This document shows positions 43,210 to 52,118 of a stretch of 64,000 nt of DNA, in pieces (position 1 is the first letter of the stretch; every line of letters starts with the position of its first letter). The DNA comes from Heliomicrobium undosum. GTDB taxonomy: Bacteria > Bacillota > Desulfitobacteriia > Heliobacteriales > Heliobacteriaceae. The translations under genes were made by a program, and so were the position numbers. The stretch is taken from NCBI RefSeq assembly GCF_009877425.1, contig NZ_WXEY01000001.1:1-64000 (forward strand). The letters run 5' to 3'. Below the pieces are notes generated by a model. That model was not told the DNA's origin, made no database searches, and saw nothing but the letters and a program-made list of their open reading frames with translations.

Positions 43210-44418
43210 CTACCACCGCTTGACGATGATGCCTGCGCCGGCGAGGACTTCCACGGCCCGGTCGGCGTCAGGCGCTTCGTAAAAGCCGATGCGGATGGTT
43301 CCGCCGTGGCCTTCGCGGACCCGCAGGATTTCGATGTCGGCGATGTTGACGCCGTTGTCGCCCAGGAGGCGGGCCATCGTGCCGATCACACCAGGCTCAT
43401 CGGGCACGGTGACGACGATCTCATGAATGCCCGGCAGAATCCCTTTGGCCTTGCGGGGAATGGAGAGGCGGACTTCACGGGCATGGGCGAGCGTTTCACG
43501 GAGCGCTTCGACGGAAGTGTCGTTATCGCTTGCTCGTGAGCGTTCCTGTGATGAACCGCAGCCCCCGCAGGCGTCGATCTGTGCTTCCAGCCGGTCCAAG
43601 GCGTTGCGGAAGCAGCCGATCATATGTAGCAGCGGCTCCCGGTTGGTGCAGGCGATGTCGACCCACATCTGCGGGTCGCCGGCTGCTACACGCGTCGTGT
43701 CCCGGAAACCACCGGCCGCCAGCATGGGCGCTTTCGGGTACTCCTTCGCCGCTTCGCTCAAGGTCTCAACCAGAGCGACCGCCATCATGTGGGGCAGGTG
43801 GCTGACCAGGGCCACCATGCGGTCATGCTCCTCGGCGCCGATCTGCAGCACCCGGGCGCCGGCGGCTTTGAACAGGTTTTCGACTGCTTGCAACGCCCCG
43901 GCGTCGGTATCCGCATCGGGCGTCAGCACGTAGACGGCGTTTTCCAACAGGTAGCGGTCAGCGCCCCGGATCCCCTGCTTTTCCGAGCCGGCCATGGGAT
44001 GGCCGCCGACGAAGCGGACACCGGGCGGGAGCAACCGGCCCATCTGTTCGAGCACCCACTGCTTTGTCGAGCCCACGTCAGTGACGATGGTCCCCGGCTT
44101 CAAGCGATGAACGATAGACTCGATGATGGCCGGATAGGTGCGGACCGGCGTGGCCAGCACGACGAGATCCGCCTCCGCAACCGCTTCCGCGGCGTATGCC
44201 TCAACCCGGTGCGCCGCGCGAGTGGCCAAGGCCAACTTGCGTGTCTCCTCATCGCGGTCGACGCCGATCACCTCATCGACCAACTGACCTTGGGTCAAGG
44301 CCATTGCCAGGGATCCGCCGATGACACCGAGACCGATAATGGCCACGCGGCGAAGGACATCAGCGCCTTCTATCTTTTCCTGTACTGTGTGGCGAACGGT
44401 TCCTTCCGCCTGTTCCAT
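43210..44418 (-). CDS. tyrA: Prephenate dehydrogenase with ACT domain
   Basis: The 402-residue protein has the NAD-binding loop VAIIGLGVIGGSLAMAL, the VTDVGSTK and GGHPMAGSEKQG blocks, and LVSHLPHMMAVAL. An ACT domain follows from about residue 320 (VPDEPGVIGTMARLLGDNGVN), likely for tyrosine feedback. A Gly/Cys/Ser stretch (CGGCGSSQERS) links them. TyrA makes hydroxyphenylpyruvate. The ATG at 44418 lies five bases past the pheA stop and uses a GGGGGTGA site inside pheA; the 11-residue extension is not supported. Confidence 0.94.
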   Translation of the reverse strand: MEQAEGTVRHTVQEKIEGADVLRRVAIIGLGVIGGSLAMALTQGQLVDEVIGVDRDEETRKLALATRAAHRVEAYAAEAVAEADLVVLATPVRTYPAIIESIVHRLKPGTIVTDVGSTKQWVLEQMGRLLPPGVRFVGGHPMAGSEKQGIRGADRYLLENAVYVLTPDADTDAGALQAVENLFKAAGARVLQIGAEEHDRMVALVSHLPHMMAVALVETLSEAAKEYPKAPMLAAGGFRDTTRVAAGDPQMWVDIACTNREPLLHMIGCFRNALDRLEAQIDACGGCGSSQERSRASDNDTSVEALRETLAHAREVRLSIPRKAKGILPGIHEIVVTVPDEPGVIGTMARLLGDNGVNIADIEILRVREGHGGTIRIGFYEAPDADRAVEVLAGAGIIVKRW

Positions 44419-44422
44419 GCCT

Positions 44423-45304
44423 TCACCCCCGGAGATAGCTGCCCAGCACACGGATCAGGGTAGTGAACTGCCCGATGGCGTTGAGCGCTTCGGCCACCTT
44501 GCGATCGCGCTGGTGTCCGACAAAGTCAATGAAAAAGAGATACTGGCCCAGTTCGTGCTTGGTGGGCCGCGATTCGATGCGGGTCAGGTTGATCTCCCGC
44601 TCGGCAAACTCCTTCAAAATGGCATAGAGGCCGCCGGGTCGATCTTGGGGCAGTGAACAGACCAAGGATGTCTTGTCGTTGCCCGTCGGTCCTGTTAACT
44701 GCCGTCCGACGACGACGAAACGGGTCTTGTTGTTGGGCCGGCTCTGGATATCGGACTGAGCAATCCGGAGGCCGAGTCGTCGGGCGGCGAAGGCCGAACC
44801 GACGGCAGCCCGCGGCGCCTCGGGAACACTCAACTCCAGGGCTTTCTTCGCGCCTTCCACCGTCGAAGAGGTGGCGATGGGCCGCGCGTTCGGCAGCTTG
44901 GCATCGAGAAACTTGCGGCACTGAGCCAGCGGCTGCGGGTGTGAGTAGACCTCGACAACGCGGGTCCAGTCAACATCCGGTGGGACAAGCAGGTGGTTGT
45001 GGACAGAGAGGATCAGTTCGCCGAAGATGAACAGCCCTGGGTTTTCCACCAGTTCGTCCAGGGTCTGGTTGATCGTGCCCTCGATCGAGTTCTCCAGGGG
45101 CAGGATGGCGGCCTCAATCTCCCAGAGGCTCAAGGCCTCATAGACAGCCGAGATGCTGGAAAAAGGTCGCAGGGTTGTTTCCGGTAAAAAAAAGGCCTGG
45201 GCCGCTTCTTCGCTGAAGGTGCCTTCAGGCCCAAGATAGCCCACCGGCCCCTTGACGGCGCCGGCGAGCCCTTTCGGTTGTCGCTCAGTCATCATATCAC
45301 TCAT
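44423..45304 (-). CDS. pheA: Prephenate dehydratase with ACT domain
   Basis: The 293-residue enzyme has GYLGPEGTFSEEAA at the start, LPLENSIEGTINQTLDEL, and the catalytic TRF in NNKTRFVVVG near residue 200. Its ACT domain has the Phe-binding ESRP motif (RIESRPTKHELGQYLFFIDF), so phenylalanine should inhibit it. There is no chorismate mutase domain, as in other Gram-positive bacteria. AAGGAG lies before the ATG. It is directly upstream of tyrA and downstream of aroF. Confidence 0.95.
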   Translation of the reverse strand: MSDMMTERQPKGLAGAVKGPVGYLGPEGTFSEEAAQAFFLPETTLRPFSSISAVYEALSLWEIEAAILPLENSIEGTINQTLDELVENPGLFIFGELILSVHNHLLVPPDVDWTRVVEVYSHPQPLAQCRKFLDAKLPNARPIATSSTVEGAKKALELSVPEAPRAAVGSAFAARRLGLRIAQSDIQSRPNNKTRFVVVGRQLTGPTGNDKTSLVCSLPQDRPGGLYAILKEFAEREINLTRIESRPTKHELGQYLFFIDFVGHQRDRKVAEALNAIGQFTTLIRVLGSYLRG

Positions 45305-45465
45305 CCGTCTCCTTGCCGGTACTCGCTGTGTTTAACCCATCGGGGGGAAAGTGCGACCGATGGGATTCGAGGAATCGAGGGAACCCCTCCGATCCTTTTA
45401 CAGGATTTCTCGAATTCCCTTCCCAATCCTCCCGGCAGCGATGGCAAGTCGACAAATTTTTCTTT

Positions 45466-46479
45466 TTAGGCCGTCCGTCCCATCACGCCGGCTACGCGGC
45501 GCAAGTCGTCCATGAGGCTGACAAACTCCTCCGGCCGCAGGGATTGGGGACCGTCGCAGAGCGCTTCCGCCGGGTTGGGATGGACCTCGACCATGATCCC
45601 GTCGGCGCCGGCGGCGACAGATGCCATCGACATGGGCCGGACAAGGTGGCGCTTGCCGGTGCCATGGCTGGGGTCGACGATGATCGGCAGGTGGCTCAGG
45701 CTCTTGATGATCGGAATGGCGCTCAGGTCGAGGGTGTTGCGCGTCTGTGTCTCAAAGGTGCGGATGCCCCGTTCGCAGAGGATGACATTGTAGTTGCCGC
45801 CGGCCATGATGTATTCAGCCGCCATCAGCCATTCCTCGATCGTGGCCGACAGGCCGCGCTTGAGCAGGATGGGCCGGTTCACCCTGGACAGTTCGCGAAG
45901 CAGGTGGAAGTTCTGCATATTGCGGGTCCCCACCTGCAGGATGTCGCTGTATTCGGCGATCACTTCGATGCTGCGGGTATCCATGACCTCCGTGCAGATC
46001 AGCAGGCCCGTCTCCTCCCGCGCCTGGGCCAGGAGTTTGAGTCCCTGTTCCTCCAGGCCCTGGAAGGCGTAAGGGGAGGTGCGGGGTTTGAAGGCGCCGC
46101 CCCGGAGGATCTTGGCGCCGGCCGCCTTGACGGCCTGGGCCGATTCGAGGAGTTGATCCCAGCTTTCCACGGCGCAGGGGCCGGCAAAGACCTGCAACTC
46201 GTCGCCGCCGATCTCTACGTCGCCGATGCGGATGACCGTGTTCTCATGACGGAAGGAACGGCCGGCCAATTTATACGGTTGAAGCACAGGCATAACTTTC
46301 TCCACTCCCGGTTGCGCCTCCAACGTGGATGCGGAGATCCGGGACTTGTCGCCAATGACGCCGATGATCGTTTTTTCGACGCCTTGAGATAGGTGAAGCT
46401 GCAGCCCTTCTTTGGTCAGGCGCTGCTTGATCGCTTCGATTTGTTGCTCCGTTGCCCCTTCGCTCATCACAATGATCAT
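45466..46479 (-). CDS. aroF: DAHP synthase (3-deoxy-7-phosphoheptulonate synthase)
   Basis: The 337-residue enzyme has an N-terminal regulatory ferredoxin-like domain ([17 protein letters not shown]) and a type Ibeta DAHP synthase barrel ([40 protein letters not shown]). It makes the first shikimate intermediate from PEP and erythrose 4-phosphate. In relatives the N-terminal domain binds tyrosine or phenylalanine. GGGAGG precedes the ATG by about nine bases. It has a promoter, a leader with terminator, and follows the trp genes. The symbol aroF is used for the DAHP synthase of Gram-positive bacteria; aroG or aroA are also in use. Confidence 0.94.
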   Translation of the reverse strand: MIIVMSEGATEQQIEAIKQRLTKEGLQLHLSQGVEKTIIGVIGDKSRISASTLEAQPGVEKVMPVLQPYKLAGRSFRHENTVIRIGDVEIGGDELQVFAGPCAVESWDQLLESAQAVKAAGAKILRGGAFKPRTSPYAFQGLEEQGLKLLAQAREETGLLICTEVMDTRSIEVIAEYSDILQVGTRNMQNFHLLRELSRVNRPILLKRGLSATIEEWLMAAEYIMAGGNYNVILCERGIRTFETQTRNTLDLSAIPIIKSLSHLPIIVDPSHGTGKRHLVRPMSMASVAAGADGIMVEVHPNPAEALCDGPQSLRPEEFVSLMDDLRRVAGVMGRTA

Positions 46480-46526
46480 GTGACAAATCCTCCCTCGTCC
46501 TTCTGTTAATGTGTCCGGTCGGAAGG

Positions 46527-46637
46527 TCAGGCAATCGTCGGCCCGAGAAGACAAAAAGGCACCCCAGCAGGTGGAGTACCTTCAAAATCAACAGACAGAC
46601 TCCTACCGTACTTCCATGCTACAAAAAATTGAAACAT
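46527..46637 (-). CDS. Candidate aromatic-rich leader peptide for aroF
   Basis: A 36-codon frame in the aroF leader encodes MFQFFVAWKYGRSLSVDFEG and more; five of nine residues at positions 2-10 are aromatic, with Phe, Trp and Tyr all present. The end of the frame runs through the terminator hairpin. This resembles leaders where ribosome stalling on aromatic codons sets attenuation. Against it: no clear ribosome site lies close to the ATG, and the stop codon is after the hairpin. It may be coincidence. Confidence 0.35.
   Translation of the reverse strand: MFQFFVAWKYGRSLSVDFEGTPPAGVPFCLLGPTIA
46551..46582 (-). terminator. Terminator/attenuator in the trpA-aroF leader
   Basis: On the minus strand AAGGTACTCC pairs with GGGGTGCCTT (10 bp with G-T pairs) and is followed by TTTTTG. 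It lies 72 bases before the aroF start and about 145 bases after the aroF promoter, so it ends trp transcripts and may also act as an attenuator for aroF. Confidence 0.7.
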
Positions 46638-46701
46638 CACCGGCGGGCGCTTCGGCCCTTTCACCTGCACCGGAGGGCGACCACATCGCCTCCGCTACCT
46701 C

Positions 46702-46721
46702 GATCATCTCTAGAGATGATC
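46702..46721. repeat. Perfect 20-bp palindrome after the aroF promoter
   Basis: GATCATCTCTAGAGATGATC is its own reverse complement. It spans about +6 to +25 relative to the predicted aroF start site, so it could be an operator or a 5' RNA hairpin. Confidence 0.85.
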
Positions 46722-46733
46722 CCTACAATATCC

Positions 46734-46762
46734 AATATAGCACAGCCCCCACCAGGCTGCAA
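46734..46762 (-). promoter_or_regulatory. Promoter of aroF
   Basis: The minus strand reads TTGCAG, 17 bases, then TATATT with TGC before it (extended -10). It lies just beyond the trpA stop and gives a leader of about 245 bases. Confidence 0.6.
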
Positions 46763-46783
46763 CCTTTTCCAATTGTCAGAATT

Positions 46784-47599
46784 TCAGCCGACAGCCGCTG
46801 CCATCTCCCGGGCAAAAGCGCCCACCTCGGCGAGCATCTGCGCCCGGTCATCGAGGTTTTTGGCGATGAGCTTGACGATGGCGCTGCCGACGATGACGCC
46901 GTCACAGTTGGGCGCCACGATGGCCGCATGCTCCGCCGTGGAGATGCCGAAACCGAGGGCCAAGGGAACGTCGGTCATCGCCCGCACCCGCTCCAGCAAG
47001 GCTGCCGCGTCAGGCGGCAGGTCGGCCCGCATCCCCGTCACCCCAAGCAAGGAGACACAGTAGATGAAGCCGCGCGCCTTTTCAGCGATCAGTTGGATGC
47101 GCTCCGGCGTCGATGTGGGCGCGGCCAGGGGGATCAGCGCCAGCCCCATCTCATCCAGGGGTTCTCTCAGCACACCGCCCTCTTCGGCCGGCAGGTCGGC
47201 CACGATGACGCCGTCGACGCCGGAGGCCGCCGCTTCGCAGGCGAAGCGCGCCAGGCCGAAGCGCAAGACCGGGTTGTAATAGGTCAGGAGGACGATGGGG
47301 ATCGACGTCTCCTGGCGCAGTGCCCGCACCGTCTCCAGCACCTTGGGCAGCGTCGTCCCGCCGGCCAGCGCCCGGCCGGCCGCCTCCTGGATGACCGGCC
47401 CGTCGGCGACAGGGTCGCTGAAGGGCACGCCCAGTTCGATGATCGAGGCGCCGTTTTTCTCCAGCGTCAGCACCAGTTCCTTTGTTGTCTCCATGTCAGG
47501 ATCGCCGGCTGTCACATAGGCGATGAAGGCCCGCTTGCCTTCCGCTTTCAGGGTAGCGAAGGTCGCCGCCAACCGTTCTGTTCCGCGCAGTTCTTCCAT
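46784..47599 (-). CDS. trpA: Tryptophan synthase alpha chain
   Basis: The 271-residue TIM-barrel protein has the catalytic Glu in IIELGVPFSDPVADGPVIQ and the later SLLGVTGMR and GFGISTAEH segments. It cleaves indole-3-glycerol phosphate to indole for TrpB. The ATG follows the trpB stop by one base, typical coupling. It is the last trp gene. Confidence 0.96.
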   Translation of the reverse strand: MEELRGTERLAATFATLKAEGKRAFIAYVTAGDPDMETTKELVLTLEKNGASIIELGVPFSDPVADGPVIQEAAGRALAGGTTLPKVLETVRALRQETSIPIVLLTYYNPVLRFGLARFACEAAASGVDGVIVADLPAEEGGVLREPLDEMGLALIPLAAPTSTPERIQLIAEKARGFIYCVSLLGVTGMRADLPPDAAALLERVRAMTDVPLALGFGISTAEHAAIVAPNCDGVIVGSAIVKLIAKNLDDRAQMLAEVGAFAREMAAAVG

Positions 47600-47600
47600 C

Positions 47601-48794
47601 TCAGCCCACCTCCCCGGCCAGTGTGTGCACGTCTTTGTCGCCGCGGCCCGACAGGTTGACGATCAACAGGCTGTCCGGGCTCATCTGGGGCGCCATTTTC
47701 GCCGCCTGGGCGATGGCGTGGGCGCTTTCCAAAGCCGGCAGGATGCCCTCCGTCAGGGCCAGGATGCGGACGCCCTCCAGGGCTTCCCTATCGGTGATCG
47801 CCACAAACTCGGCTCTGCCGCTGTCTTTTAAATAAGAGAGTTGGGGTCCCACGCCAGGGTAGTCGAGACCGGCGGCGATGGAATGGGTCCCCATGATCTG
47901 CCCGTCGTCGTCTTGCAACAGGTAGGAGACGGCGCCATGCAGCACGCCGGGAATGCCCGCCGTGAGCGACGCCGAGTGCCGCCCCGTCTCGACCCCGTCA
48001 CCGCCGGCCTCGACGCCGATCAGGCGGACCGACGCATCGTCCAGGAAGCCGGAAAACATGCCCATGGCGTTGCTGCCGCCGCCGACACAGGCCAGCACGG
48101 CGTCGGGAAGGCGGCCTTCCTTCTCGATGATCTGGGCGCGCGCCTCCACACCGATGACCGACTGGAAGTAGCGCACGATCGAAGGGTAGGGATGAGGGCC
48201 GGCGGCGGTGCCGAAGCAGTAAAAGGTGTCCTGCACATTGGCCACCCAGTCGCGCATGGCCTCGTTGATGGCGTCTTTGAGGGTCCGCGTTCCCGAGGTG
48301 ACGGCGATCACCTTCGTTCCCAGCAGTTGCATGCGCAGCACGTTCAGGGCCTGGCGCTCCACGTCTTCTGCGCCCATGTAGACCTCGCAGGGGATGCCGA
48401 AGAGGGCGCAGGCCGTCGCTGTGGCCACGCCGTGCTGACCGGCGCCGGTCTCGGCGATAACCCGTTTTTTGCCCATCCGCTTGGCCATCAGCACCTGGCC
48501 GAGGGTGTTGTTGATCTTATGGGAACCGGTGTGGTTCAAATCTTCCCGCTTCAGGTAAACGCGGGCGCCGCCCAGGTGCTCTGTGAGCCGCCGCGCAAAG
48601 TAGAGGCGGCTGGGCCGGCCGGCGTATTCGGCGAGGAGGGTCTGAAACTCCTCCTGGAACGCAGGGTCGTCGGCCATCTGCCGGAATGCGGCCTCCAGTT
48701 CCTCCAGGGCCGGTTTCAGCGTCTCGGGGACAAAGGCGCCGCCGAAAGCGCCAAAACGACCATTTGGAGTTAGTTGTCCAGTCAAGGCGGACAC
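47601..48794 (-). CDS. trpB: Tryptophan synthase beta chain
   Basis: The 397-residue PLP enzyme has the PLP-lysine motif [26 protein letters not shown], and [10 protein letters not shown]. It joins indole and serine to make tryptophan. The GTG at 48794 is chosen because GAGGAAAGAG ends right before it; the longer frame to 48965 reads back into trpF and is rejected. The gap to trpF is 13 bases. Confidence 0.95.
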   Translation of the reverse strand: MSALTGQLTPNGRFGAFGGAFVPETLKPALEELEAAFRQMADDPAFQEEFQTLLAEYAGRPSRLYFARRLTEHLGGARVYLKREDLNHTGSHKINNTLGQVLMAKRMGKKRVIAETGAGQHGVATATACALFGIPCEVYMGAEDVERQALNVLRMQLLGTKVIAVTSGTRTLKDAINEAMRDWVANVQDTFYCFGTAAGPHPYPSIVRYFQSVIGVEARAQIIEKEGRLPDAVLACVGGGSNAMGMFSGFLDDASVRLIGVEAGGDGVETGRHSASLTAGIPGVLHGAVSYLLQDDDGQIMGTHSIAAGLDYPGVGPQLSYLKDSGRAEFVAITDREALEGVRILALTEGILPALESAHAIAQAAKMAPQMSPDSLLIVNLSGRGDKDVHTLAGEVG

Positions 48795-48807
48795 CTCTTT
48801 CCTCTTG

Positions 48808-49500
48808 TTATAAAAGTGCTTCGCTGCCATCGTCATCGCCGGGGCGGAAACGAGCCGCTTCCACAAAGGCTGCCGCCTTCGCCGGGTCCTTTTTCCCGTC
48901 CGTCTCCACGCCGGAGGCCACGTCGACACCGAAGGGACGGACGCGAACGATGGCCTCCCGGACATTTTTCGGGTTGAGCCCCCCGGCCAGGATCAGCGGA
49001 CGGCGCAGCCTGCCGCCGATTTTGGACCAGTCGAAGGTCCGCCCCATCCCGCCGAGTGCGTTCGGGCAGTATGCGTCGATTAGAAAGGCGTTGACATCGT
49101 ACTCGTGGGCCGCTTGGGCCAGGGGTTCCCAGTCCGTAAAGGCGGTGGCGCCTTTTTTTGCTTCCGGCGCGTCGTCACCGAGCCGGAAGGCCTTGATCAC
49201 CGGGTAGGACCAGCGGCGGCAGTATTCGGGCGTCTCTTCGCCGTGAAACTGGAGCGCCTGGAGCCGGCAGAAGGAGGCGATCTCCTCGACACTGTAGCGG
49301 GGCTCATCGGCGAAGACGCCGACGACAGAGACGAAGGGCGGCAGTTCGAGGATGATCTCCCGGGCCGCCTCCGGGTTGATATAGCGGCGGGAGCCGCGAA
49401 CAAAATTGAAAGCGATGGCATGGGCGCCGGCGCCCACGGCCGCTTCCGCGTCTTGAAAAGAACGAATGCCGCAGATTTTCACGCGCGGGTTGACGAGCAT
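48808..49500 (-). CDS. trpF: Phosphoribosylanthranilate isomerase
   Basis: The 230-residue TIM-barrel enzyme has the KICGIRS motif with the catalytic Cys, [16 protein letters not shown] and [10 protein letters not shown] with the phosphate-binding region. It carries out the third tryptophan step. A GGGAGG site precedes the ATG. It lies between trpC and trpB. Confidence 0.95.
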   Translation of the reverse strand: MLVNPRVKICGIRSFQDAEAAVGAGAHAIAFNFVRGSRRYINPEAAREIILELPPFVSVVGVFADEPRYSVEEIASFCRLQALQFHGEETPEYCRRWSYPVIKAFRLGDDAPEAKKGATAFTDWEPLAQAAHEYDVNAFLIDAYCPNALGGMGRTFDWSKIGGRLRRPLILAGGLNPKNVREAIVRVRPFGVDVASGVETDGKKDPAKAAAFVEAARFRPGDDDGSEALL

Positions 49501-49578
49501 GGCGGGACCTCCCGTTTGCGGTGCTTTGGAAAAAAGGGGGCGCCTTGAAACGTAACCTGTGAAGGATTCCCTATCTAT

Positions 49579-49614
49579 GATTCTAAAGGCCGATCAGATT
49601 CTAAAGGCCGATCA
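49579..49614. repeat. 18-bp tandem duplication at the 3' end of trpC
   Basis: GATTCTAAAGGCCGATCA occurs twice with no gap (49579-49596 and 49597-49614). The unit includes the trpC stop and its last residues LIGL, so the second copy repeats the gene end in the spacer, in the trpC reading frame and with its own stop. Confidence 0.92.
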
Positions 49615-50449
49615 AATCCCGTAGCGCCTTCCCCGGATCGGCTGCCGTCACCAGGGCTTCGCCGACGAGGATGGCGTCAAACCCGGCCGCCAGGGCGCGC
49701 CGAGCGTCGCTCTCGTCGCGGATGCCGCTTTCAGCCACCTTGACGACGCCTTCCGGCAGCGCCGCGCCGAGGCGCAGAACCTGCTCCTTGTCCACCTGCA
49801 ATGTGGCCAGGTTGCGGGCATTGATGCCGACGACAGGCAGCCAGCCGGGCCGCCGCGTGCGGTTTTTCTCTACCGCCTCCGCCGCCCAGGCCAGGTCTTC
49901 CTCGCCATGGACCTCGATGAGCGTGGTGATCCCGAACTCCAAGGCGGCAACGCACATCTCGTCGAGGCGGGACGGCCCGAGCATGGCGGCGATGAGCAGA
50001 CAGGCGTCAGCGCCGCAGAGGCGGGCCTCCGCAATTTGATAAGGGTCGATCAGAAAGTCCTTGCGCATCACCGGCAGGCTGACCTGCCCTTTCGCTTCCT
50101 GTAGATCGTCGAGATGACCCAGAAAATATTTTTCCTCTGTCAATATGGAAAGGGCCGACGCGCCGGCCTGTTCATACCGTGCAGCCAAGTCCCCCGCCTT
50201 CGCTTCCGGGAAGAGGGGGCCTTTGGAGGGCGAGGCCCGTTTCACCTCGGCGATGACCCGGACAGGCCCCGAGGGACGCTGCCGACGGAGCGCCCCGGCG
50301 AAATCCAGAACCGGCCCCATGCAGGCGACGCCGCGCGCCAGTTCGGAAAAACCGGCTTCCCGGCGCGCTTTGCGGACGCGATCAGCCTGGATCTCCCACA
50401 TGGTCGCCAAAAAACCCGTCAAGGGGATCTGGGGAATCAGATCGGTCAT
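49601..50449 (-). CDS. trpC: Indole-3-glycerol phosphate synthase
   Basis: The 282-residue barrel enzyme has the catalytic EVKRASPSKGPL block, ALSILTEEKYFLG, VMRKDFLIDPYQI and VAESGIRDESDA. It closes the indole ring. The start overlaps the trpD stop (ATGA). The 3' end was duplicated in tandem without changing the protein. Confidence 0.95.
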   Translation of the reverse strand: MTDLIPQIPLTGFLATMWEIQADRVRKARREAGFSELARGVACMGPVLDFAGALRRQRPSGPVRVIAEVKRASPSKGPLFPEAKAGDLAARYEQAGASALSILTEEKYFLGHLDDLQEAKGQVSLPVMRKDFLIDPYQIAEARLCGADACLLIAAMLGPSRLDEMCVAALEFGITTLIEVHGEEDLAWAAEAVEKNRTRRPGWLPVVGINARNLATLQVDKEQVLRLGAALPEGVVKVAESGIRDESDARRALAAGFDAILVGEALVTAADPGKALRDLIGL

Positions 50450-51534
50450 GCGCTCACCCCTTGTTCCCGCAGTGCTGCCGCTTCCGCCGTGAAGGCTTTC
50501 ACCTGCTCCAGCAGGCCCAGGGCTTCGCCGCTGTCGATGACCGTCCGGGCCAGGGCGATCCCCTGTTCCAGTCCGTTGACCTTTCCGGAGACGCAGAGGG
50601 CGGCGGCGGCGTTTAAGAGGACGATGTCCCGGCGCGGCCCCCGCTCACCCTTCAAGATCGCCTCGGTGATGGCGGCGTTCTGGTCGCGGTCGCCCCCTTT
50701 GAGGTCCTCGGGGGCGCAGCAGTCGAAGCCGTAGGCGCGGGGATCGAGGGTCTCCACATGGACCTCGCCCGCTTCCAGCCGGGCCACCGTCGTCGGCGTC
50801 GTCAGGCTGATCTCATCGAGGCCGTCCTGACCGTGGACCACCCAGGCCGATGTGACCCCGAGGCGGCGAAGCACCTGGGCGATCACCTTCACCCGTTCGG
50901 CGCTGTTGACGCCGAGCAGTTGGCGCACCGCCCCAGCAGGGTTGCTCAAGGGACCGAGCAGGTTGAATACCGTCGGCACGCCCAGTTCCCGCCGCGTCGG
51001 CGCCGCATGGGCCATGGCCCGGTGGCACTGGGGGGCGAAAAAGAAGCCGAATCCCGTTTGCATCAGACACTGGTAGGAGTAGTTCGGCGACAGATCGACG
51101 GTGACGCCGAGGGCTTCGAGCACATCGGCCGAACCGGCCCGGCCTGACATGGCCCGGTTGCCGTGCTTGGCGACGGGCACACCGGCGGCGGCCACGACCA
51201 GGGCGGCCGTCGTAGAGATATTGAAGGTTCCGGCGCCATCGCCGCCGGTTCCGCAGGTATCGACCATCTGCAGCCGTGTCGTTTCAAACTCGGCAGGCAC
51301 GTATTCGGCCAGTTCGCGGCCCACCCGGCTGCGCATCGCCCGGGCGAAGCCGGCAATCTCCTCTTCGCCCTCGCCGGTCAGGCGCAGGGCCACCAGCAGC
51401 GCCGCCAGTTGCACCGAGGGGACCTTCCCCTCCATGACGGCGTTCATCAGTTCCTCCGCCCGCCCTTCGCCGAGGCGCTCGCCGCTCAGCAGGCATTGCA
51501 GGCTGTGCTTGGCTATCTCCAGGGACTGGCTCAT
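50446..51534 (-). CDS. trpD: Anthranilate phosphoribosyltransferase
   Basis: The 362-residue enzyme has DTCGTGGDGAGTFNIST (PRPP-binding), KHGNRAMSGRAGSADVLEALG, and APTRRELGVPTVFNLLGPLSNPAG. It adds phosphoribose to anthranilate. It is 17 bases after trpG and overlaps trpC. Confidence 0.95.
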   Translation of the reverse strand: MSQSLEIAKHSLQCLLSGERLGEGRAEELMNAVMEGKVPSVQLAALLVALRLTGEGEEEIAGFARAMRSRVGRELAEYVPAEFETTRLQMVDTCGTGGDGAGTFNISTTAALVVAAAGVPVAKHGNRAMSGRAGSADVLEALGVTVDLSPNYSYQCLMQTGFGFFFAPQCHRAMAHAAPTRRELGVPTVFNLLGPLSNPAGAVRQLLGVNSAERVKVIAQVLRRLGVTSAWVVHGQDGLDEISLTTPTTVARLEAGEVHVETLDPRAYGFDCCAPEDLKGGDRDQNAAITEAILKGERGPRRDIVLLNAAAALCVSGKVNGLEQGIALARTVIDSGEALGLLEQVKAFTAEAAALREQGVSA

Positions 51535-51551
51535 CTCGTCTCACCTCTGAT

Positions 51552-52118
51552 TTATCTTAAACTGAGGAAATTGCGCAACAGCCCTTTCCCCGCCTCCGTC
51601 AGGATCGACTCCGGATGAAACTGCACGCCCTCGACGGCATACTCCCGGTGGCGAAGACCCATGATTTCACCCTGATCGCTCCGCGCCGTAATCTCCAGGC
51701 AGTCAGGCAGGCTCTCCTCCTCCACGATCAGCGAGTGGTAGCGCGTGGCCGTGAAGGGGTTGGGCAATCCGGCAAAGATCGTCCGCCCGTCATGATGGAT
51801 GGGCGATGTCTTGCCGTGCATCAATCGGGGCGCCCGGATGACGCGCCCGCCGAAGACCTGACCGATGGACTGGTGACCGAGGCAGACGCCCAGGATGGGG
51901 ATCTGCCCGGCGTAGCGGCGGATCACATCCATCGAGATGCCCGCCTCGTTGGGGGTGCAGGGTCCCGGCGAGATGACGATGTGGGAGGGGTTGAGGCCGG
52001 CGATGGCCTCGGGCGCGATGGCGTCGTTGCGGTAAACCTCGATGGCGTCGACCATCTCCCCCAGGTACTGGACCAGGTTATAAGTGAAGGAATCGTAGTT
52101 ATCGATGACGACGATCAC
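51552..52118 (-). CDS. trpG: Anthranilate synthase component II (glutamine amidotransferase)
   Basis: The 188-residue class I amidotransferase has [11 protein letters not shown], the nucleophile Cys in [15 protein letters not shown], and the His-Glu pair in VQFHPESIL. It supplies ammonia to TrpE. The start overlaps the trpE stop (ATGA). Such subunits may also serve 4-amino-4-deoxychorismate synthase, but no pab gene is nearby. Confidence 0.95.
   Translation of the reverse strand: MIVVIDNYDSFTYNLVQYLGEMVDAIEVYRNDAIAPEAIAGLNPSHIVISPGPCTPNEAGISMDVIRRYAGQIPILGVCLGHQSIGQVFGGRVIRAPRLMHGKTSPIHHDGRTIFAGLPNPFTATRYHSLIVEEESLPDCLEITARSDQGEIMGLRHREYAVEGVQFHPESILTEAGKGLLRNFLSLR

Noticed and set aside
44418-44451. 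Longer TyrA start
   Set aside because: The extension overlaps pheA and lacks a ribosome site; the ATG at 44418 has one.
46580-46735. T-box or known riboswitch before aroF
   Set aside because: No T-box core (GGTGGNACCGCG type) or known aptamer core could be found.
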